Assembly (NCBI RefSeq): GCF_002994745.2
Contig: NC_037093.1
Location: 13,713,555 to 13,777,554, forward strand
Direction: 5' to 3'
DNA: 64,000 bases
From: Rosa chinensis
Lineage: Eukaryota; Streptophyta; Magnoliopsida; Rosales; Rosaceae
The translations under genes and the position numbers were made by a program. The notes under the pieces are model-generated. The model was given only the letters and a program-made list of their open reading frames with translations, searched no databases and was not told where the DNA came from. Position 1 is the first letter of the stretch, and every line of letters begins with the position of its first letter. This document shows positions 22,125 to 33,894 of this stretch, in pieces.

Positions 22125-22470
22125 TTATAAAGAACTCGAGCGTGTGCACATGGATTTGGACAAATGATCGAAAGTCAGGAACAAACCCGAATGTGGACGA
22201 GCACTCCATATCCAGGTAGGGCGAGCTGTCCCTTCCTTGTTAGAGGCTTTTCTATATGTGGAATGCTCTAGTTTAATAATATGTTGCTTGCAAGTACATT
22301 TTTGGTTGTTCATTAGTCGATACCTCGTGATATCCGTGTTTCCATAACTGATAATTGCTTATTACGAAAACCGAGACTAGACTTGCATGTTGAGATACTG
22401 TAACCATCGTATGTTTGTATTTGTGACCTGAAAGTGAATGGGACCTAGATGCGTAGATTCCTAGGGATCC

Positions 22471-22650
22471 CACGGTGTCGATAACCGTGAACCTCCGGAG
22501 GGGGCTGTGCTCCTATGTTTGTCGAGGAAGAGTGAGTATCGACAGTGAACTAGTCATAGGAGACTCAGGGCCAGGAAATGGACACTTTTGCTACTTGTAG
22601 TCACAAGGACTACATAGTAGTTGGCCGGTTCTCGAAGGATGACGAACCGG
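22471..22650. other. Stem-rich segment near the 3' part of the solo LTR
   Basis: Perfect short stems lie close together: 22471-22476/22484-22489, 22510-22517/22555-22562 enclosing 22521-22525/22539-22543, 22597-22602/22608-22613, and 22625-22631/22644-22650. The loops differ, unlike the array at 21-291, but the position within the LTR is comparable. Confidence 0.6.
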
Positions 22651-23722
22651 GTCAGTCACAGATTTATTTTAGTTTAGCCGGCAGGTAAGTATCTCGGAGC
22701 TCCAAGTTGTGTGAATCATGATGCATATGTTTTATAAAAAAGAACAAATGTTTGTGATTGTACTCAATATTATGTAGTAAATATTTTCAAGTATATTGTT
22801 TTTCAAACCTAGCATGGTTGGGTCGGCACCTACTGGGCATGCGAGGACGAAAGCTCACCCCTACAACAGTGTGCAAATCTTGAGCATGTGGTCGAGGAGC
22901 GTACAAAGGAGGCACATGGCCCGGCTTGGTGCATTCTTCTTTAATTTTATCAAAAGAAGGTTTTGGTCCTTCGTCGGATTTTGAAGTCACTTATTTATTT
23001 TCTTTTTAATTGTTTCCTACTCGCTTATTTACAAAATTTCGGGAGACCCGCAACCCTGGGGCGCGTCTCTCATACTTGTATTTACTTAGTGATTTGTTAT
23101 TTTTCAAATTGAGCTCCTATTGTAAGCCCAAATCCTTTAGCCCACTTTAAATTCCATTTTGAAAATATGTTGTTCAGTTGCTAGAATGATTCGTCCAAGA
23201 AATTTTTTTGTAAACCAACAACCTAAACTCAAAAGGCCTTGCGGTTTCGGGTTGATGAGCTATCGGGATGTCATTAGTGACATGTCGGTTCCTCATTGGT
23301 TTGGGGTCGCGGCGCTATGGGACCCCCTCTCGGGTCACCACATTGCAAAAGACATTTTTGCAACTCCTTGCTGTGGCAAGTGAGAATACATTTTAGCTTG
23401 AGAAAAACGGTTGATCCCTTTAGGAGTTCACTGACTCCCCAAATAGTTGAGACACTAGTCTGCACTAGTGATTGGTTGAGTGTTGAGCAACCTAATTTCT
23501 ACTCAGAACCAACAAAGGAGGAGATGTCCTTGTATCGTAATCTAGAAGAAACTCAGAAAGGTAATAATATGAAAATATTACCTTACTTGCATATTTTATA
23601 TTTTCATTAACTTATTACTATATTAACTTGACTGTTTTTTATTTTTTCGTGATTTTCATTTTGAAGAAACTGCTACGCTGAATTTGGAAGGTGCGAACTC
23701 TTCTACAACAACTGCTACTTGA

Positions 23723-24424
23723 AGATTTTGGATGCTGGAAACTATTGGTGTTGAAGATATAGCTGCTGTTTTTTTTTTGTTAATTGATTGAAGTCATCAA
23801 ATCACAAAGTGCTGCAAAGATTTTTGTTTATTTTTGTTAATTGATTCTAAGTTCTTTTAACCTTTTGAATTTCTATTACATCAATTTCTTGTTTATTTTG
23901 AATTGAAGAGCTTCCAAGTGTACTTCAATTGAATGCATTGGCACTTGAAAGCTCATTTATCATTTGGTTTACAAACAGTAAATTTTTAGTTAATAGACTT
24001 GATGAATAAGTCGAGCGAACTGATATAATGAGTAGCATTTGTTCCAGTCTGTTGTACTTGGTCACAGATATTGGGCTCAATTCGTGGAATGCTATATATG
24101 TGCCGATCGGGTCTTGAAGAACATTTAATGAAATCTTTCTCTTCTCATAAAAAAATATGTGAGGGTAATTTTGATGTATCATATTTGTTTTGATTTGGCT
24201 CAGGCGTAAGTCCCCATACAAGGTCTTATAATTTTGCCAAGACTTGTGTTTTTGGTAGACAGGCATCCCATAAAGACGTCTTAAGCTCCCAAGAGTCGTG
24301 GATCATATATTACGAGCATGCAATGTGGTAACGAACACATTTCAATTTTTCTTGAACTGATGATGTAACCTTTCTGTCATTGGAAGAAAAAGAAACAAAA
24401 TGCTGGATAAAAACCATCTCTATG
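23723..24424. other. Spacer between hAT copy 3 and CXE copy E
   Basis: This is paralogous to 11902-12805 without the MITE. It is AT-rich and no gene is seen. Confidence 0.6.
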
Positions 24425-25337
24425 CTAGTGTAGATTAATAAAAGAAGCAATTTTCTTGACCAAATCCATAGTCTGCTGATCCTTGGGTTCGGCCAAGTGA
24501 AAGCAATGGTCTTTCCCCACAGTCTCCTTCACCTCCACACTCCCACTCCACCCACTCTTCTTTAGCTCCTCCACATACCTCTTCCCGCCACCCTTCAAAT
24601 GGTCCATCTCCGCCAAAAACACCAACACCCTCTCACACCCAAGATGCCGAAGATCCTGTGCGGCCGGTACCAACCTCCTATCCTGCAACCCTTCATTCTC
24701 CTTATTCATGTACAGCCACATCTTATCATCATCAGTCCCACCAAAGTAGGGATGCACCAGTATTGCCCCAACCACTTTCGCTCCTGGTAACCCGATTGAC
24801 CCGACTCGGGACACCAAATTGTGCGCTATGTTCCCTCCAGCGCTATCCCCGCCGACGAAGACGCGGGTCAAGTCGGCGTAGTCGTTTATCCACGGCTCCG
24901 ACCCGGTTTTGTCCGCATGTGTCGCGACCCATTTGTAGGGCGGCCCCGGAGTCGTCGTAGCAAGCGGGAATGGGCCGGGTCGGGAAGAGGCCGTACTCGA
25001 CTGAGACGGCTATGACGTTGGCGGAAGCGGCGACGGTGGAGACGTAGTTGTGGTAGGTGGAGGAGCAGGGCGACTCGAAGCAGAAGCCGCCGCCGTGGAG
25101 GTAGAGGAGAAGGGGGAGCTTCCGGCTCGGGTCGGCGGAGTTGGGTAGGAAAATGCGGGCGGAGATGGGTGGGTCGGTTGAGATGGTGACGTCTTTGGAT
25201 CGGATCTCGGTGGTCGGGTCGTCGGAGGGTGGGACTTTGTCAATGTGGGGATGGGTTCGGTGGATAGTGCCGTCTTTGTGGACGCGGAAGAAGCGAAACT
25301 CGAGTTCGACATCGGAGTGATCGGCGGCGGCGGCCAT
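24425..25337 (-). pseudogene. Carboxylesterase copy E (type II), one 1-bp insertion
   Basis: This is a complete CXE except for one extra A/T near 24931-24934, within the codons for LQWVA, so the reading frame is lost after residue 134 or so. Correcting for that single base would give 303 codons. All motifs are present in the two halves: HGGG, YGLFPTRPIPACYDDS, GGDSAGGNIAHN, FLAEMD, KDHCFHLAEPKD and the ending SFINLH. The conserved Trp after CYDDS is Gly. Divergence from A/B/D throughout defines a second CXE type, shared with fragment C. The ORF at 24871-24425 has the nucleophile but no HGGG, so neither half can be a working esterase. A sequencing error is the main alternative. Confidence 0.87.
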
Positions 25338-26608
25338 TGGAGAAATGGTAGAGAGTAGTGTTGGTGGTGAGTGATTGATTGAGAAGGTTTTACTAGGAGC
25401 GTGGTGTGGACTTGTGCGGAGATCTACCTAATTGTCTGTGTGTATTCGTGAGTGAACTAATTGTCTTTACATTGAACCAACTGTCTTTGTATGAGTTTTG
25501 GATCAAATGAAATGTAAGTTGTGATGAAACATTCATTTCGATTCTTCAAACAAGGATGAAGAGTGGCATGGTGGGCTTATAGTGGAGAAAGTAGCGATCG
25601 AAGGTAGAAGTACAAATGGTTATTGCTTGTGTATGGGACTCATGAATTGGAATATAAGCTAATGTGATCACTAAAAGACTAAAATTATCGTTAATTTAAG
25701 GTTAATCTTAAGGTTATGTTCCGGAGACAAATACATTTTACTAGAATCGGTTTCTTTTACTTTTCCTCCATCTCAGTTGTTGAGCTCGAGTTACATTGAG
25801 TTCCTAATTTTGATTATATATTAAGAAGCGAACTTCTATGAAAACTCGACGATTGTTTGAAAAATGTCATCCTGAATGTTCAACTTTTGCGGCCCTTGAG
25901 ACTTTATCAAGTTGTGTAGCTCTCTTAAAAATATATGTTTAGAGATGCGGGTCTTATTTGTGTTATAAGTAACTAATATTGACTCCAAATTGTATTTTTC
26001 AAACTATTTTTAACAATATCTTCTGTTTTAATGAATTTCATTTTAAGATTAAACAAGAAAAGAAAAAAACTTCAGCAAGTTTCCAACTTGTGCTCTCTTG
26101 GAGGGTTAAGACTCGTTTAGTTTGAACCTGATTTTGAAATATGTTACTTGACAATCCCAAGAAAAATTCAAAATCTAATACATTATAAAAAAATATGGTG
26201 TTCTTTGATAAAATGAAGAAGAATGAACTGTTTTCGAGGGCATTACAACTTAGAACGAGTTATGAGAAATATTATATTCTCAACTTACAAAATCAACGGA
26301 AGACGAATTATGTAATTTCGTTTAGTCACATAATTTGGATGAAGAGGTCTAAAGAGACAAATTTAGACACAAAATGAAAAATTTCATCGTAATTATCGAT
26401 CATAAATTATTTTTCCCTGCTTCTATTATCCCATGAACACTTCTTACAAAATGAAACAAGATTTTCTGTACATTTGTTAGTTATTGTTTTCTAATCTGTT
26501 TTCCTTCCGTGTTACATAACATATGCATACCTTCAAAACAAACAAACTTGATTGACATTTTCCCAATGAGTCTCTTAATTTGCTTTAACATGTTCAATAC
26601 AAATTTGA
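25338..26608. other. Intergenic region between CXE copies E and F
   Basis: The first 100 bases match the CXE leader region. The rest is AT-rich with no gene, repeat or RNA that I can support. The 60-codon ORF at 26195 has no recognisable features. Confidence 0.5.
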
Positions 26609-27541
26609 CTACCCTGCTTGATCGATGAAGGAGACCAACCTATTCATCAAATCCACAGCTTTCTCAGATTCAGGCTTCATCAGATGGAAGACATGCCTCT
26701 CCTCCTCATGCTCTACAATCTCCACCGTCCCTTTCCACCCACTTCCCTTCAAAGCCTCAACATAACAAGTCCCTCTCTCCCTCAAATGGTCTTTCCCGGC
26801 CACAAACACCAAAACCCTCTCACACTCTAGCTTTCTCAGATCCTCTACGGCCGGTTTCAGCCTCGGATCATCCAACCCGCCATTCTCCGGACACATGTAC
26901 AGCCACATTTTATCATCTTCCGTACCACCAAAGTAAGGATGCACCAAAGCCACTCCTACTATCTTCACTCCGGGTAACCCAGTTGATCCGACCCGAGATA
27001 TCATGTTGTGGGAAATATTCGCCCCCGCACTGTCACCCGCCAAAAAGACCCTACCCAAATCTGCATGGCTGTTCAGCCATGGATCAGGGCCATCCCTATT
27101 TGCATGGGAAGCCACCCATTTGAGCACCGCCCACGAGTCGTCGTAGCATGCGGGTATTGGGTGCTCCGGGGCAAGCCGGTAGTCGACGGAGACGGCGATG
27201 ACGTTGGCTTCGACGACAAGGGAGGACACGTATTTGTGGTAACCCGAGTGGAAAGCGGAGGCTATTGAGAACCCGCCGCCGTGAATGTAAACCACGAGAG
27301 GGAGCTTCTTTTCCGGGTTGTTGGGTATTCGGGGCATGAAAACCCTGGCCGAGACAACCGGTTCGGAGGAGATGACGACATCTTTGGACCGGACACTGGA
27401 GTTCGGGTCATCACAGGGAGGGTGTTTCTCAGAAGGCATGAACCTCTCTACACGACCATCTTTGTAAACTTTGAAGAAGGGGAAGAATTGATGGGCTACA
27501 TCATCAGTGATGATCGGTGGGGGTGGGGGTTCCATTTTCAT
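26609..27541 (-). CDS. Plant carboxylesterase (CXE family), divergent copy F
   Basis: An intact single exon of 310 residues. The first in-frame ATG is at 27541 (MKMEPPPPP), and a second ATG two codons on is also possible. HGGG is at 87-90, the nucleophile elbow is AGDSAGAN with Ser171, the acid is Asp251 in VAGKD, and the histidine is His283 in ERHVFH. It has the classical DYRLAPEHPIPACYDDSWA segment, so it represents the ancestral state against which the YGLFPTRP copies are derived. The proline-rich start is unlike the other copies. A TATATAAAG-type element on the minus strand lies about 35-40 nt before the ATG, which would give a very short leader. The family hydrolyses small esters; some members act on xenobiotics, volatiles or isoflavonoid precursors, and the substrate here is unknown. 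Confidence 0.92.
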   Translation of the reverse strand: MKMEPPPPPIITDDVAHQFFPFFKVYKDGRVERFMPSEKHPPCDDPNSSVRSKDVVISSEPVVSARVFMPRIPNNPEKKLPLVVYIHGGGFSIASAFHSGYHKYVSSLVVEANVIAVSVDYRLAPEHPIPACYDDSWAVLKWVASHANRDGPDPWLNSHADLGRVFLAGDSAGANISHNMISRVGSTGLPGVKIVGVALVHPYFGGTEDDKMWLYMCPENGGLDDPRLKPAVEDLRKLECERVLVFVAGKDHLRERGTCYVEALKGSGWKGTVEIVEHEEERHVFHLMKPESEKAVDLMNRLVSFIDQAG

Positions 27542-28487
27542 GTGCAAGATACCTAAGGGAAAGCTAGCTTTGTATACATATATAAAGCCCCTACCTAAAT
27601 TATGTGGGTTAAAGGAAAACCCTGCCTACCTAAATGTTGGTAAGCTTGTTGAAAACTTGAAATACAGATGAGAATCTTGCAAAATCCATTAATAAACCAA
27701 CCACAAGTCTTCAAAAGTACTTTACGAATTGCAAGTACACAAGTCGCATGCAAAGACCTGTAGAATATGAAATACCAATAATACGATAAATACGTTTGAG
27801 GATAGGAAGGTACATAAATATGAAATGAAGAAGGTGGTTTAGTCTACTGAACGTAGTTCCTAAACTCTCTTTTTTCCCTTGTGGCACTATCATCTTGGAC
27901 TTATTTGTTGTTAAAACGAAATGTACTATATGGACTATTTTTAAATTAGGTTTTGATTATAGATGAAAATTTAGTTAAAGATGTAATGTCGAATCAATCC
28001 TTCGCCATATATATATGCTTTTAACCACGCATTAAGTCAATTTTATCCATCTTTTCTTCATCCTGTTACATTGATAAGAAAGACCTTAATTTGTCTAATC
28101 TATTTGTCTCTTGCATCATAGTTTTTTATCTTCTTGTATAATTTACCAAGTAATTTTGAATGCATTTTCATTTAATTTTTTTTTAAATCTTTCATGAACG
28201 AGAAAATGAAAAGTGGGAAATGAGATTTGAAATTCAAAATAAATAATAAGAATATTGTGTTTCTATTATTATTAAACTCATGAGAGAGATAAATAATTTT
28301 TTTTCTCAATAATTTATTGTCTATAACACTCATTTTATATGAGGACACATAGGTCATTTAATAATAAAAAAATGAGGGAGCTTTAATGATTATATTAGAA
28401 GGTCCCAACTCCCAACTCCCAATAGAAACTTTCTGATAATAATAATAATAACAATAATAATAAAACTCTAAATAATGTCAAATTTTT
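27542..28487. other. AT-rich intergenic region
   Basis: This is the upstream region of CXE F followed by AT-rich sequence with homopolymer runs and an (AAT)n-like patch near 28435-28462. No gene is seen. Confidence 0.5.
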
Positions 28488-28690
28488 AAGGATTAAATTC
28501 AATATACTCCTTCCAATTTTGGGTCAAACATAAGTTTGGTCTATGAATTTTTTTTTTTAATCACGATCATTCCTAAACTTTCAATTTTCATCATCTATGT
28601 CCAAATCTCAAATTTACTCAAATCGTGACGTCACAAGCTGACTTGGCACCACTTTTCAACCTTTAACCCTCACTTTGGATGAATTTCCTA
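28488..28690 (+). mobile_element. Degenerate MULE terminal repeat, relative of the 20557 element
   Basis: The segment runs co-linearly with the left TIR of the 20557-22124 element over about 200 bp. Shared landmarks are GGATTAAATTCA, a poly-T run followed by AATCAYGATC, CCTAAA.TTT, TTTTCATCAT, GTGACGTCAC-type sequence and CTCACTTTGGATGAA. It has many substitutions. No partner TIR was found nearby, so this is one end of an old copy. Confidence 0.7.
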
Positions 28691-28993
28691 TACTAACCCT
28701 TGATGTCATTCTTAGACCTCTCTTTTTCTCCTATCTTTCTCTCACCTCGTTGATGACATGGTTATCAGACCATCACCAATCGCCACCGAGCCGATCGACT
28801 TAGCCTGCTCCGCGGTCTCGCTTGTTAAACTTAATGAGCAATTAATCCAAGATCAATTCACAATGGCATAAACACACTTAATATTAATCAACACATCATG
28901 AACCAAATAATATGATTTTCTGGACATACCTTCTTCATTGTTTGGAGCCATTTCAGTAGACGAGATAACAGCTACTAGTATTGATCTTCTCCT
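28691..28993. other. Sequence left of the LARD; may include the rest of the copia 3' LTR
   Basis: No gene is seen. The part next to 28993 must continue the sequence that resumes at 36409, because the LARD between them is flanked by CTCCT. On the minus strand it reads ...ATGGCTCCAAACAATGAAGAAG then GTATGTCC, which looks like a short coding start with a splice donor. Its origin is unclear. Confidence 0.4.
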
Positions 28994-30022
28994 TGTAGGG
29001 GGCAGTTTGATCGGAGTTGTACGGCAGTGGATATTTATGGGTGAGGACCCAAAACTTTGCCCCTTTGTCTGAGTTAGCGAAGACTAGGCCCAACAAACTT
29101 CGAAGGATTAAAAATCCTAGGAAGGTTGCTGTTGTGTTCTTCCCCGCAGTTCCTATATATATGCATGGCAGTGAATTGATCATTTCAAAAGAGGCTTGGC
29201 AAGATGCGTGTGGCGTGGGAGCTAGAAAAGCATGAGTTTGAGAAGAAGAGGTTCCAGCAGTGTTGTATACTAGTTGAGGTTTGTGAGATAAGGGGGTTTG
29301 GATAGAAGGTGAGTTTGAAAGGATGGAAAACTATGGATGGATGTGGGAGAGAGAAAGCATGAGAGAAGAAGAGTGCTAGGGAGCTTGCTAGCACACTCCG
29401 TCCTGCTCACTTTGGTTAATAGCATTAGTTATTTATATGCAATTCCAGCAGCCAAAGGAATCTCGGTGGAAGGTCTTTACTGCTGGGTAAAGAGTTGGCT
29501 TGGGTTAAATGCATGTACTGGATTTTGCAATGTTTTGGTTTGTCAAGTTGTGTCTAGGGCTATGAGATTTTGGGCAGATTTTCTGCCATAATTTAGGCAG
29601 GATTTGCTGCTAGGATTGCAATCCCAAGATTTCTGCTGTGTTGCTGGGATTATGTGCTGCTGAGATTATGGGATTATGTTATGCGGCTAGGATCAAGAAT
29701 CCTATGTTTAGCATTTACTATTTTATTTGTTTCTAAAGGATTTGGGCTCTCTCTCTTCTTCACTTACCCATATTAAGAGTTAGGCCGTTGGGCATGAATT
29801 TTGGTCCCAAGTCCAAAATTATCAACGAGCCTAAAACTAATAACGGGCCTCATGCAATTCCGTTACCTTCCACACCACACCTATTCTTGTAAGCCCCAAG
29901 TGCGTGAATGTAGCTTGGGTCCACGTGCGTGGCGTGATGTTTGCGAGTGTAATTTGCCTCGAAATATGAATTGGGCTTAAAGCATTAATTGGGCTTGTTA
30001 GCTTGAAATTTGGGTGTCAACA
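28994..30022 (-). repeat. LARD 3' LTR (left copy)
   Basis: This 1029-bp LTR has TG...CA ends. The ORFs inside it (for example 29337-29591) recur in the other LTR and have no recognisable domain. Confidence 0.9.
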
Positions 30023-30023
30023 T

Positions 30024-30033
30024 TAGCCCCCTT
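30024..30033 (-). other. Polypurine tract of the LARD
   Basis: On the minus strand AAGGGGGCTAA lies directly before the TGTTGACACC start of the left LTR, as expected for plus-strand priming. Confidence 0.65.
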
Positions 30034-33000
30034 GATTATGTAGGTCGTGCAAGCATGTTACGGGCTACATAATCAAATCCGAAGACTCATTGCAGGATAT
30101 ATTGGCTTGAAAGATATGTTGGGTTGCAAATCCTCCGAATACGAGCTATGACTTATTCAGCTTGAAAAATAAATGCTTCTCATCATCGGACTCCCAGAAG
30201 GAAAGAGTCCAGCCTCCACTCACCTTTCTTTTAGGAACGTGGTCTTGGCCCGTGAAACTGATTATGCTTTTCTCATCTTTTTGTTCCACAAGACGTCTTT
30301 CTTCTCAAGAGTCAGACCCTCGACCTAAGGAAAGAAGACTCTTCTCCTTTCAAATTTCTTTGGCTTGAGAGACTCCATCTCCACTCCCTTACTCTTTTAC
30401 AGAAAAAATCGAGTGTGTCGGGCCCATTGATAGAGCCGATTTGCGATTCCTTCTATGCTTGGTAAGCTTGGCTGACTGCATCCTCTTTTGCTCGGTGCGA
30501 TAATCTCCATCCTCTATTATCTGTGTCCTTTTTCTTCTCTCTTTCTCTTCTCCTTCCTTTTTCTTGATTCGGTAACTGCTGTTATTGTAGCCTTATATTG
30601 GTTCACGCAATATCAACTTGCCAACGCGATTGCTTGTTGCTCAGTGATATTGCCGATTTGCTGCCGTGATTAATCTGTTGCATGTCGCGTGCTTTGTTCT
30701 GGCGTTATCAAATCTGCTGCTGTAATTGCTTGTCGCCTTAGCCATACTGGTTCGTTGCTGTGACTGACCTGCTACTGTTGTGATCAATTTTTGCTATCAG
30801 CATTGATTTGCTACCACGTGTTTTGGAAGGTACCCAACCTGTAAGTATTTCCTCCCATTCATAACACGTCCTGATTTTTTCTTTTACTGCCATGACAGCG
30901 ACGGGATTGATACAGCAGGGTATTATTGGCTGTGTCTTCTCAGCTTGGGCTCAATGGCCTTAATTTTTTTTACTTAGTTCTTTACTTGATGCGTGATAAT
31001 AGATTGATTTGGCATGAGTGGCTTGGACTATTTCTTCTCTGTATTATGCGTGGAGTTTTCTTTTTATTGCTGTAATTGCAATTAAACATGATGGAGCTTG
31101 CTGTTAGTCTATTTGGTTCATCATGTAAGTTGCCTCTATTAGCTTGGCTGGGCTATGTGGATTCAATAGTTTCAATTTTAGCTTAGTCCTTTGCTCGGTG
31201 TGTGATTATGGATTGGTTGAGGGTGGAGTAGCTTGGATTCTTTTCTTTTAGCATTATGCGTGGAGTTTTTACTGCTGTGATTGCAATGGAACATGATGTA
31301 GCTTGGTATCATATAGTTTAGTTCATCATGTAAATTGCGCCTGTTAGCTTGGATTGACCATGTTGGTTTTAGTTTTGCTTGGTTCCTTGCTTGGAGTGTG
31401 AACGACATGTAGCTTGGCGTGTAGTAGCTTTGGTAGCTTGAGCTTGTGGCCATCTTAAGCATTTTGATAGGGAATCACTATTAAAAAAGAATGAGCTTGA
31501 TTGCTTGGCATGGCCCTCATATGTTCCATGGTAGATGCACGACCTTAAGAGAGGAGCGTGGCATGGCTTGTGTATGTATGTCTAATGTTTGTATGCTTAC
31601 AATTACTTTTGCTTAGCATAAGCTTGTTTAAGTATTGGCGTGTTTCTCTTGCTCGTGTATCTGCTTGGCTTGACAAGGAGCTTGGCATGAGTATGAGCTT
31701 GGCATGAAGTATGAGTGGCATGAGCATGAGTTTGGCATTGTGTAGATGAATCTTTGATTATTCAAACATCATAAGAATTTTGACTCTTTCCGTTTTTTTT
31801 TTTTTTTTTTTAAATCATGATGCCTTGAATGGGCAGAAAGTGATTATAACTGATCCAGCAGTAGGGTGCTTGGAAGCCTTAAATTCTAGTTCGCATTTTC
31901 CAATGAATCAATAGACTATAGGCATGTGCTTTTCATCATGAATCATCTTTCACCAAGCCCCCACGTATACCTTACTTCGAGCAAAACCAATCTTTTGCAC
32001 GTAGCACGGCAGTGATACAATACCACAAATATGCATGCATAAAGGCTGTCATGTTTGCTTGCAGGTCGTGATTCATGCTTGAGTTATATAATAGAGATTT
32101 AAGCTCAGGTCTAATTTGATATAGCTAGCATGTTCCGACTATAGTCTTATGTCGATTAATTACTTGTCGACTAATCACCGGCTTGGCATGGCTTGAAATT
32201 GTTGAATTAGGATTTAGTAGGAAATGCAGCAGCTGCATGAACTTCTGCTGGAATTGCTTTAGTACAAGCTTTAATGACATGTATGTATGCTCGGTTGATT
32301 ATGATGGTGAGCTGTTTTGGCATAGAGGACATAAAGACAACGTGTAATGAAAAATGGTTAGAAGTGTTTACTTTCTTCATCTAAACAAAAATGAAGGGGA
32401 AGGACACTAGATGCTTGATTTTGATAATGGATAGAATTTAGTAAAGGAGGTGGATTAGGATACTGAAGGGAAGATGGTTCAGTGTTTGGTTTTGAGAGTA
32501 TGCATGTATGCTTGATCGTCTGAAATCAGTAGCACATGGAAGCTTGAATCTTGAATAAGTGCTTGTTGATCTTTGAGTTTGAATGATACCTTGCTTGCTG
32601 AAATTCTTTGAATTGAATTGTTTTTCTTCTGTGGTCAGATAGACTTAGCATGCTAAAAGTTCAGTTTCTTTTTGGATGTATTTGGACGTCATCTTTATTC
32701 CCAGCAGTAAAATGGGTTGAGTTGTTGATCTCAGAACTTCAGGCCTGCAAGGTAGTGAATACCGTAATATTGGCGCTAGAACGGCTTAGAATATTTGAGT
32801 TATTTTGGGCATAATGGTTTTTTTTTTTTTTTCGAGCTCCTTTTAGCATGGCGGTGAGTGGTGACTTGCATGATTTACTAGCAACTTGATCATGAATAAG
32901 CAACGTTACAGTCTTGGCTTTGTTCCAGCAATGAACTTTCTTTTTCTCTTGAAGTTGTCAGGACATTTGAGCACCTCGAACAACTTAAATTGCTTGGGAC

Positions 33001-33894
33001 ATTGCTTGAGTTGCATGATGCTCAATCCATTGTGCTTGGTTGCTCCTGTCTTCATGCATGAATTCTTTTTTTGAATATAATGAATGTTGCGATTGAAGTT
33101 TCTTTTCACTTCTTCTGCATGCTTGAAAGACTTTATTTTCAAAATAAGATTGTAAATTTTGAATGTGTGTGCCTAATACGAATATGCATGAGATCCGTCA
33201 ATAATATAGTAGTTCTTCTTTTCTTCAACTTGCTTGTTGCTGGTTGGTTTGGCGTATGGATCTGGAAAGGTGCTCTTGAGTGATGCAAATGGTAAAAGCC
33301 TGATTATAAGAGTGCCTATGCGTGATGTATTGATTGTAGTTTAAATCAGTACGCTTGAGCTATGCAATGAATTGAAATGGTATGACTGATTGTGCAGAGT
33401 GGATTTGTTTGTGGTGTTGTCAAGATTTGGATATCAATGTAATTTGGTGCTGGTTATGGTATGTAAAGGGAATGATTTTGCCTGATTTGAATATTTTTTG
33501 CTTTCAGATGGATTAGCTTGATGCATGAAAATGAGGCTAAAAAGTTTAGGATGGATGAGCTGCTGTTAAGGTAATCAACATGAACCAACTCATCAGCCCC
33601 CAAGTGCAGTAGCCTGATTAAAGGTATAAGATTTAACTTTTGCTTGCGTGTTCCCCGACAATGAATATCGCTTGAGAAGTGTGAGGGGCTTGTGCTTATG
33701 ACCACTGCTGTGTGCTTGGGTTTTAGATTAGAAAACATATGCATGTTGCTTTTGTAAGAGTATTTCTCTCTAGAATTGTAGCTTCACATTTATGTTAGCT
33801 AGATATATAGATTGATATAGGTATAAGATATCTAGAATATCATTATTGCCTAGTATAAGCATCAACAATGAAGAGGTTATCTTTTATGCTTCCT

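Larger units (their letters stand above)
18197..23342 (+). mobile_element. Large solo LTR (gypsy-like) with a nested MULE
   Basis: The LTR starts TGTGAGTCCC at 18197, ends GGTCACCACA at 23342, and is flanked by TTGCA (18192-18196 and 23343-23347), a 5-bp target duplication. Without the nested 20557-22124 element and its 9-bp duplication it is about 3.57 kb, within the range of large gypsy LTRs. A TATA box (about 18571) is followed by a CT-rich leader (18608-18690). No gag-pol, primer site or second LTR is seen, so the parent was probably removed by LTR-LTR recombination. The short ORFs in 18562-19164 lie in the leader and are not convincing genes. Confidence 0.82.
17945..23722 (+). pseudogene. 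hAT transposase C-terminal fragment, copy 3, split by an LTR insertion
   Basis: The left part (17945-18196) is open over VDMYLADGYVDLLIKGFDAL and RWRVNLSAYPILSKLA. The right part (23343-23722) continues with KDIFATPC, a broken DPFRSSLTPQIVETLVC segment, DWLSVEQPNFYSEPTKEEM and a last small exon ending in TTTAT. Between them lies the solo LTR 18197-23342, flanked by TTGCA. Copy 2 shows the undisturbed join (gaagcttgtaaaagac). The domain is the hAT dimerisation region and no catalytic part is present. Confidence 0.82.

Noticed and set aside
29337..29591. 84-codon ORF present in both LARD LTRs
   Set aside because: Identity reflects LTR duplication; no recognised domain and no coding signature.
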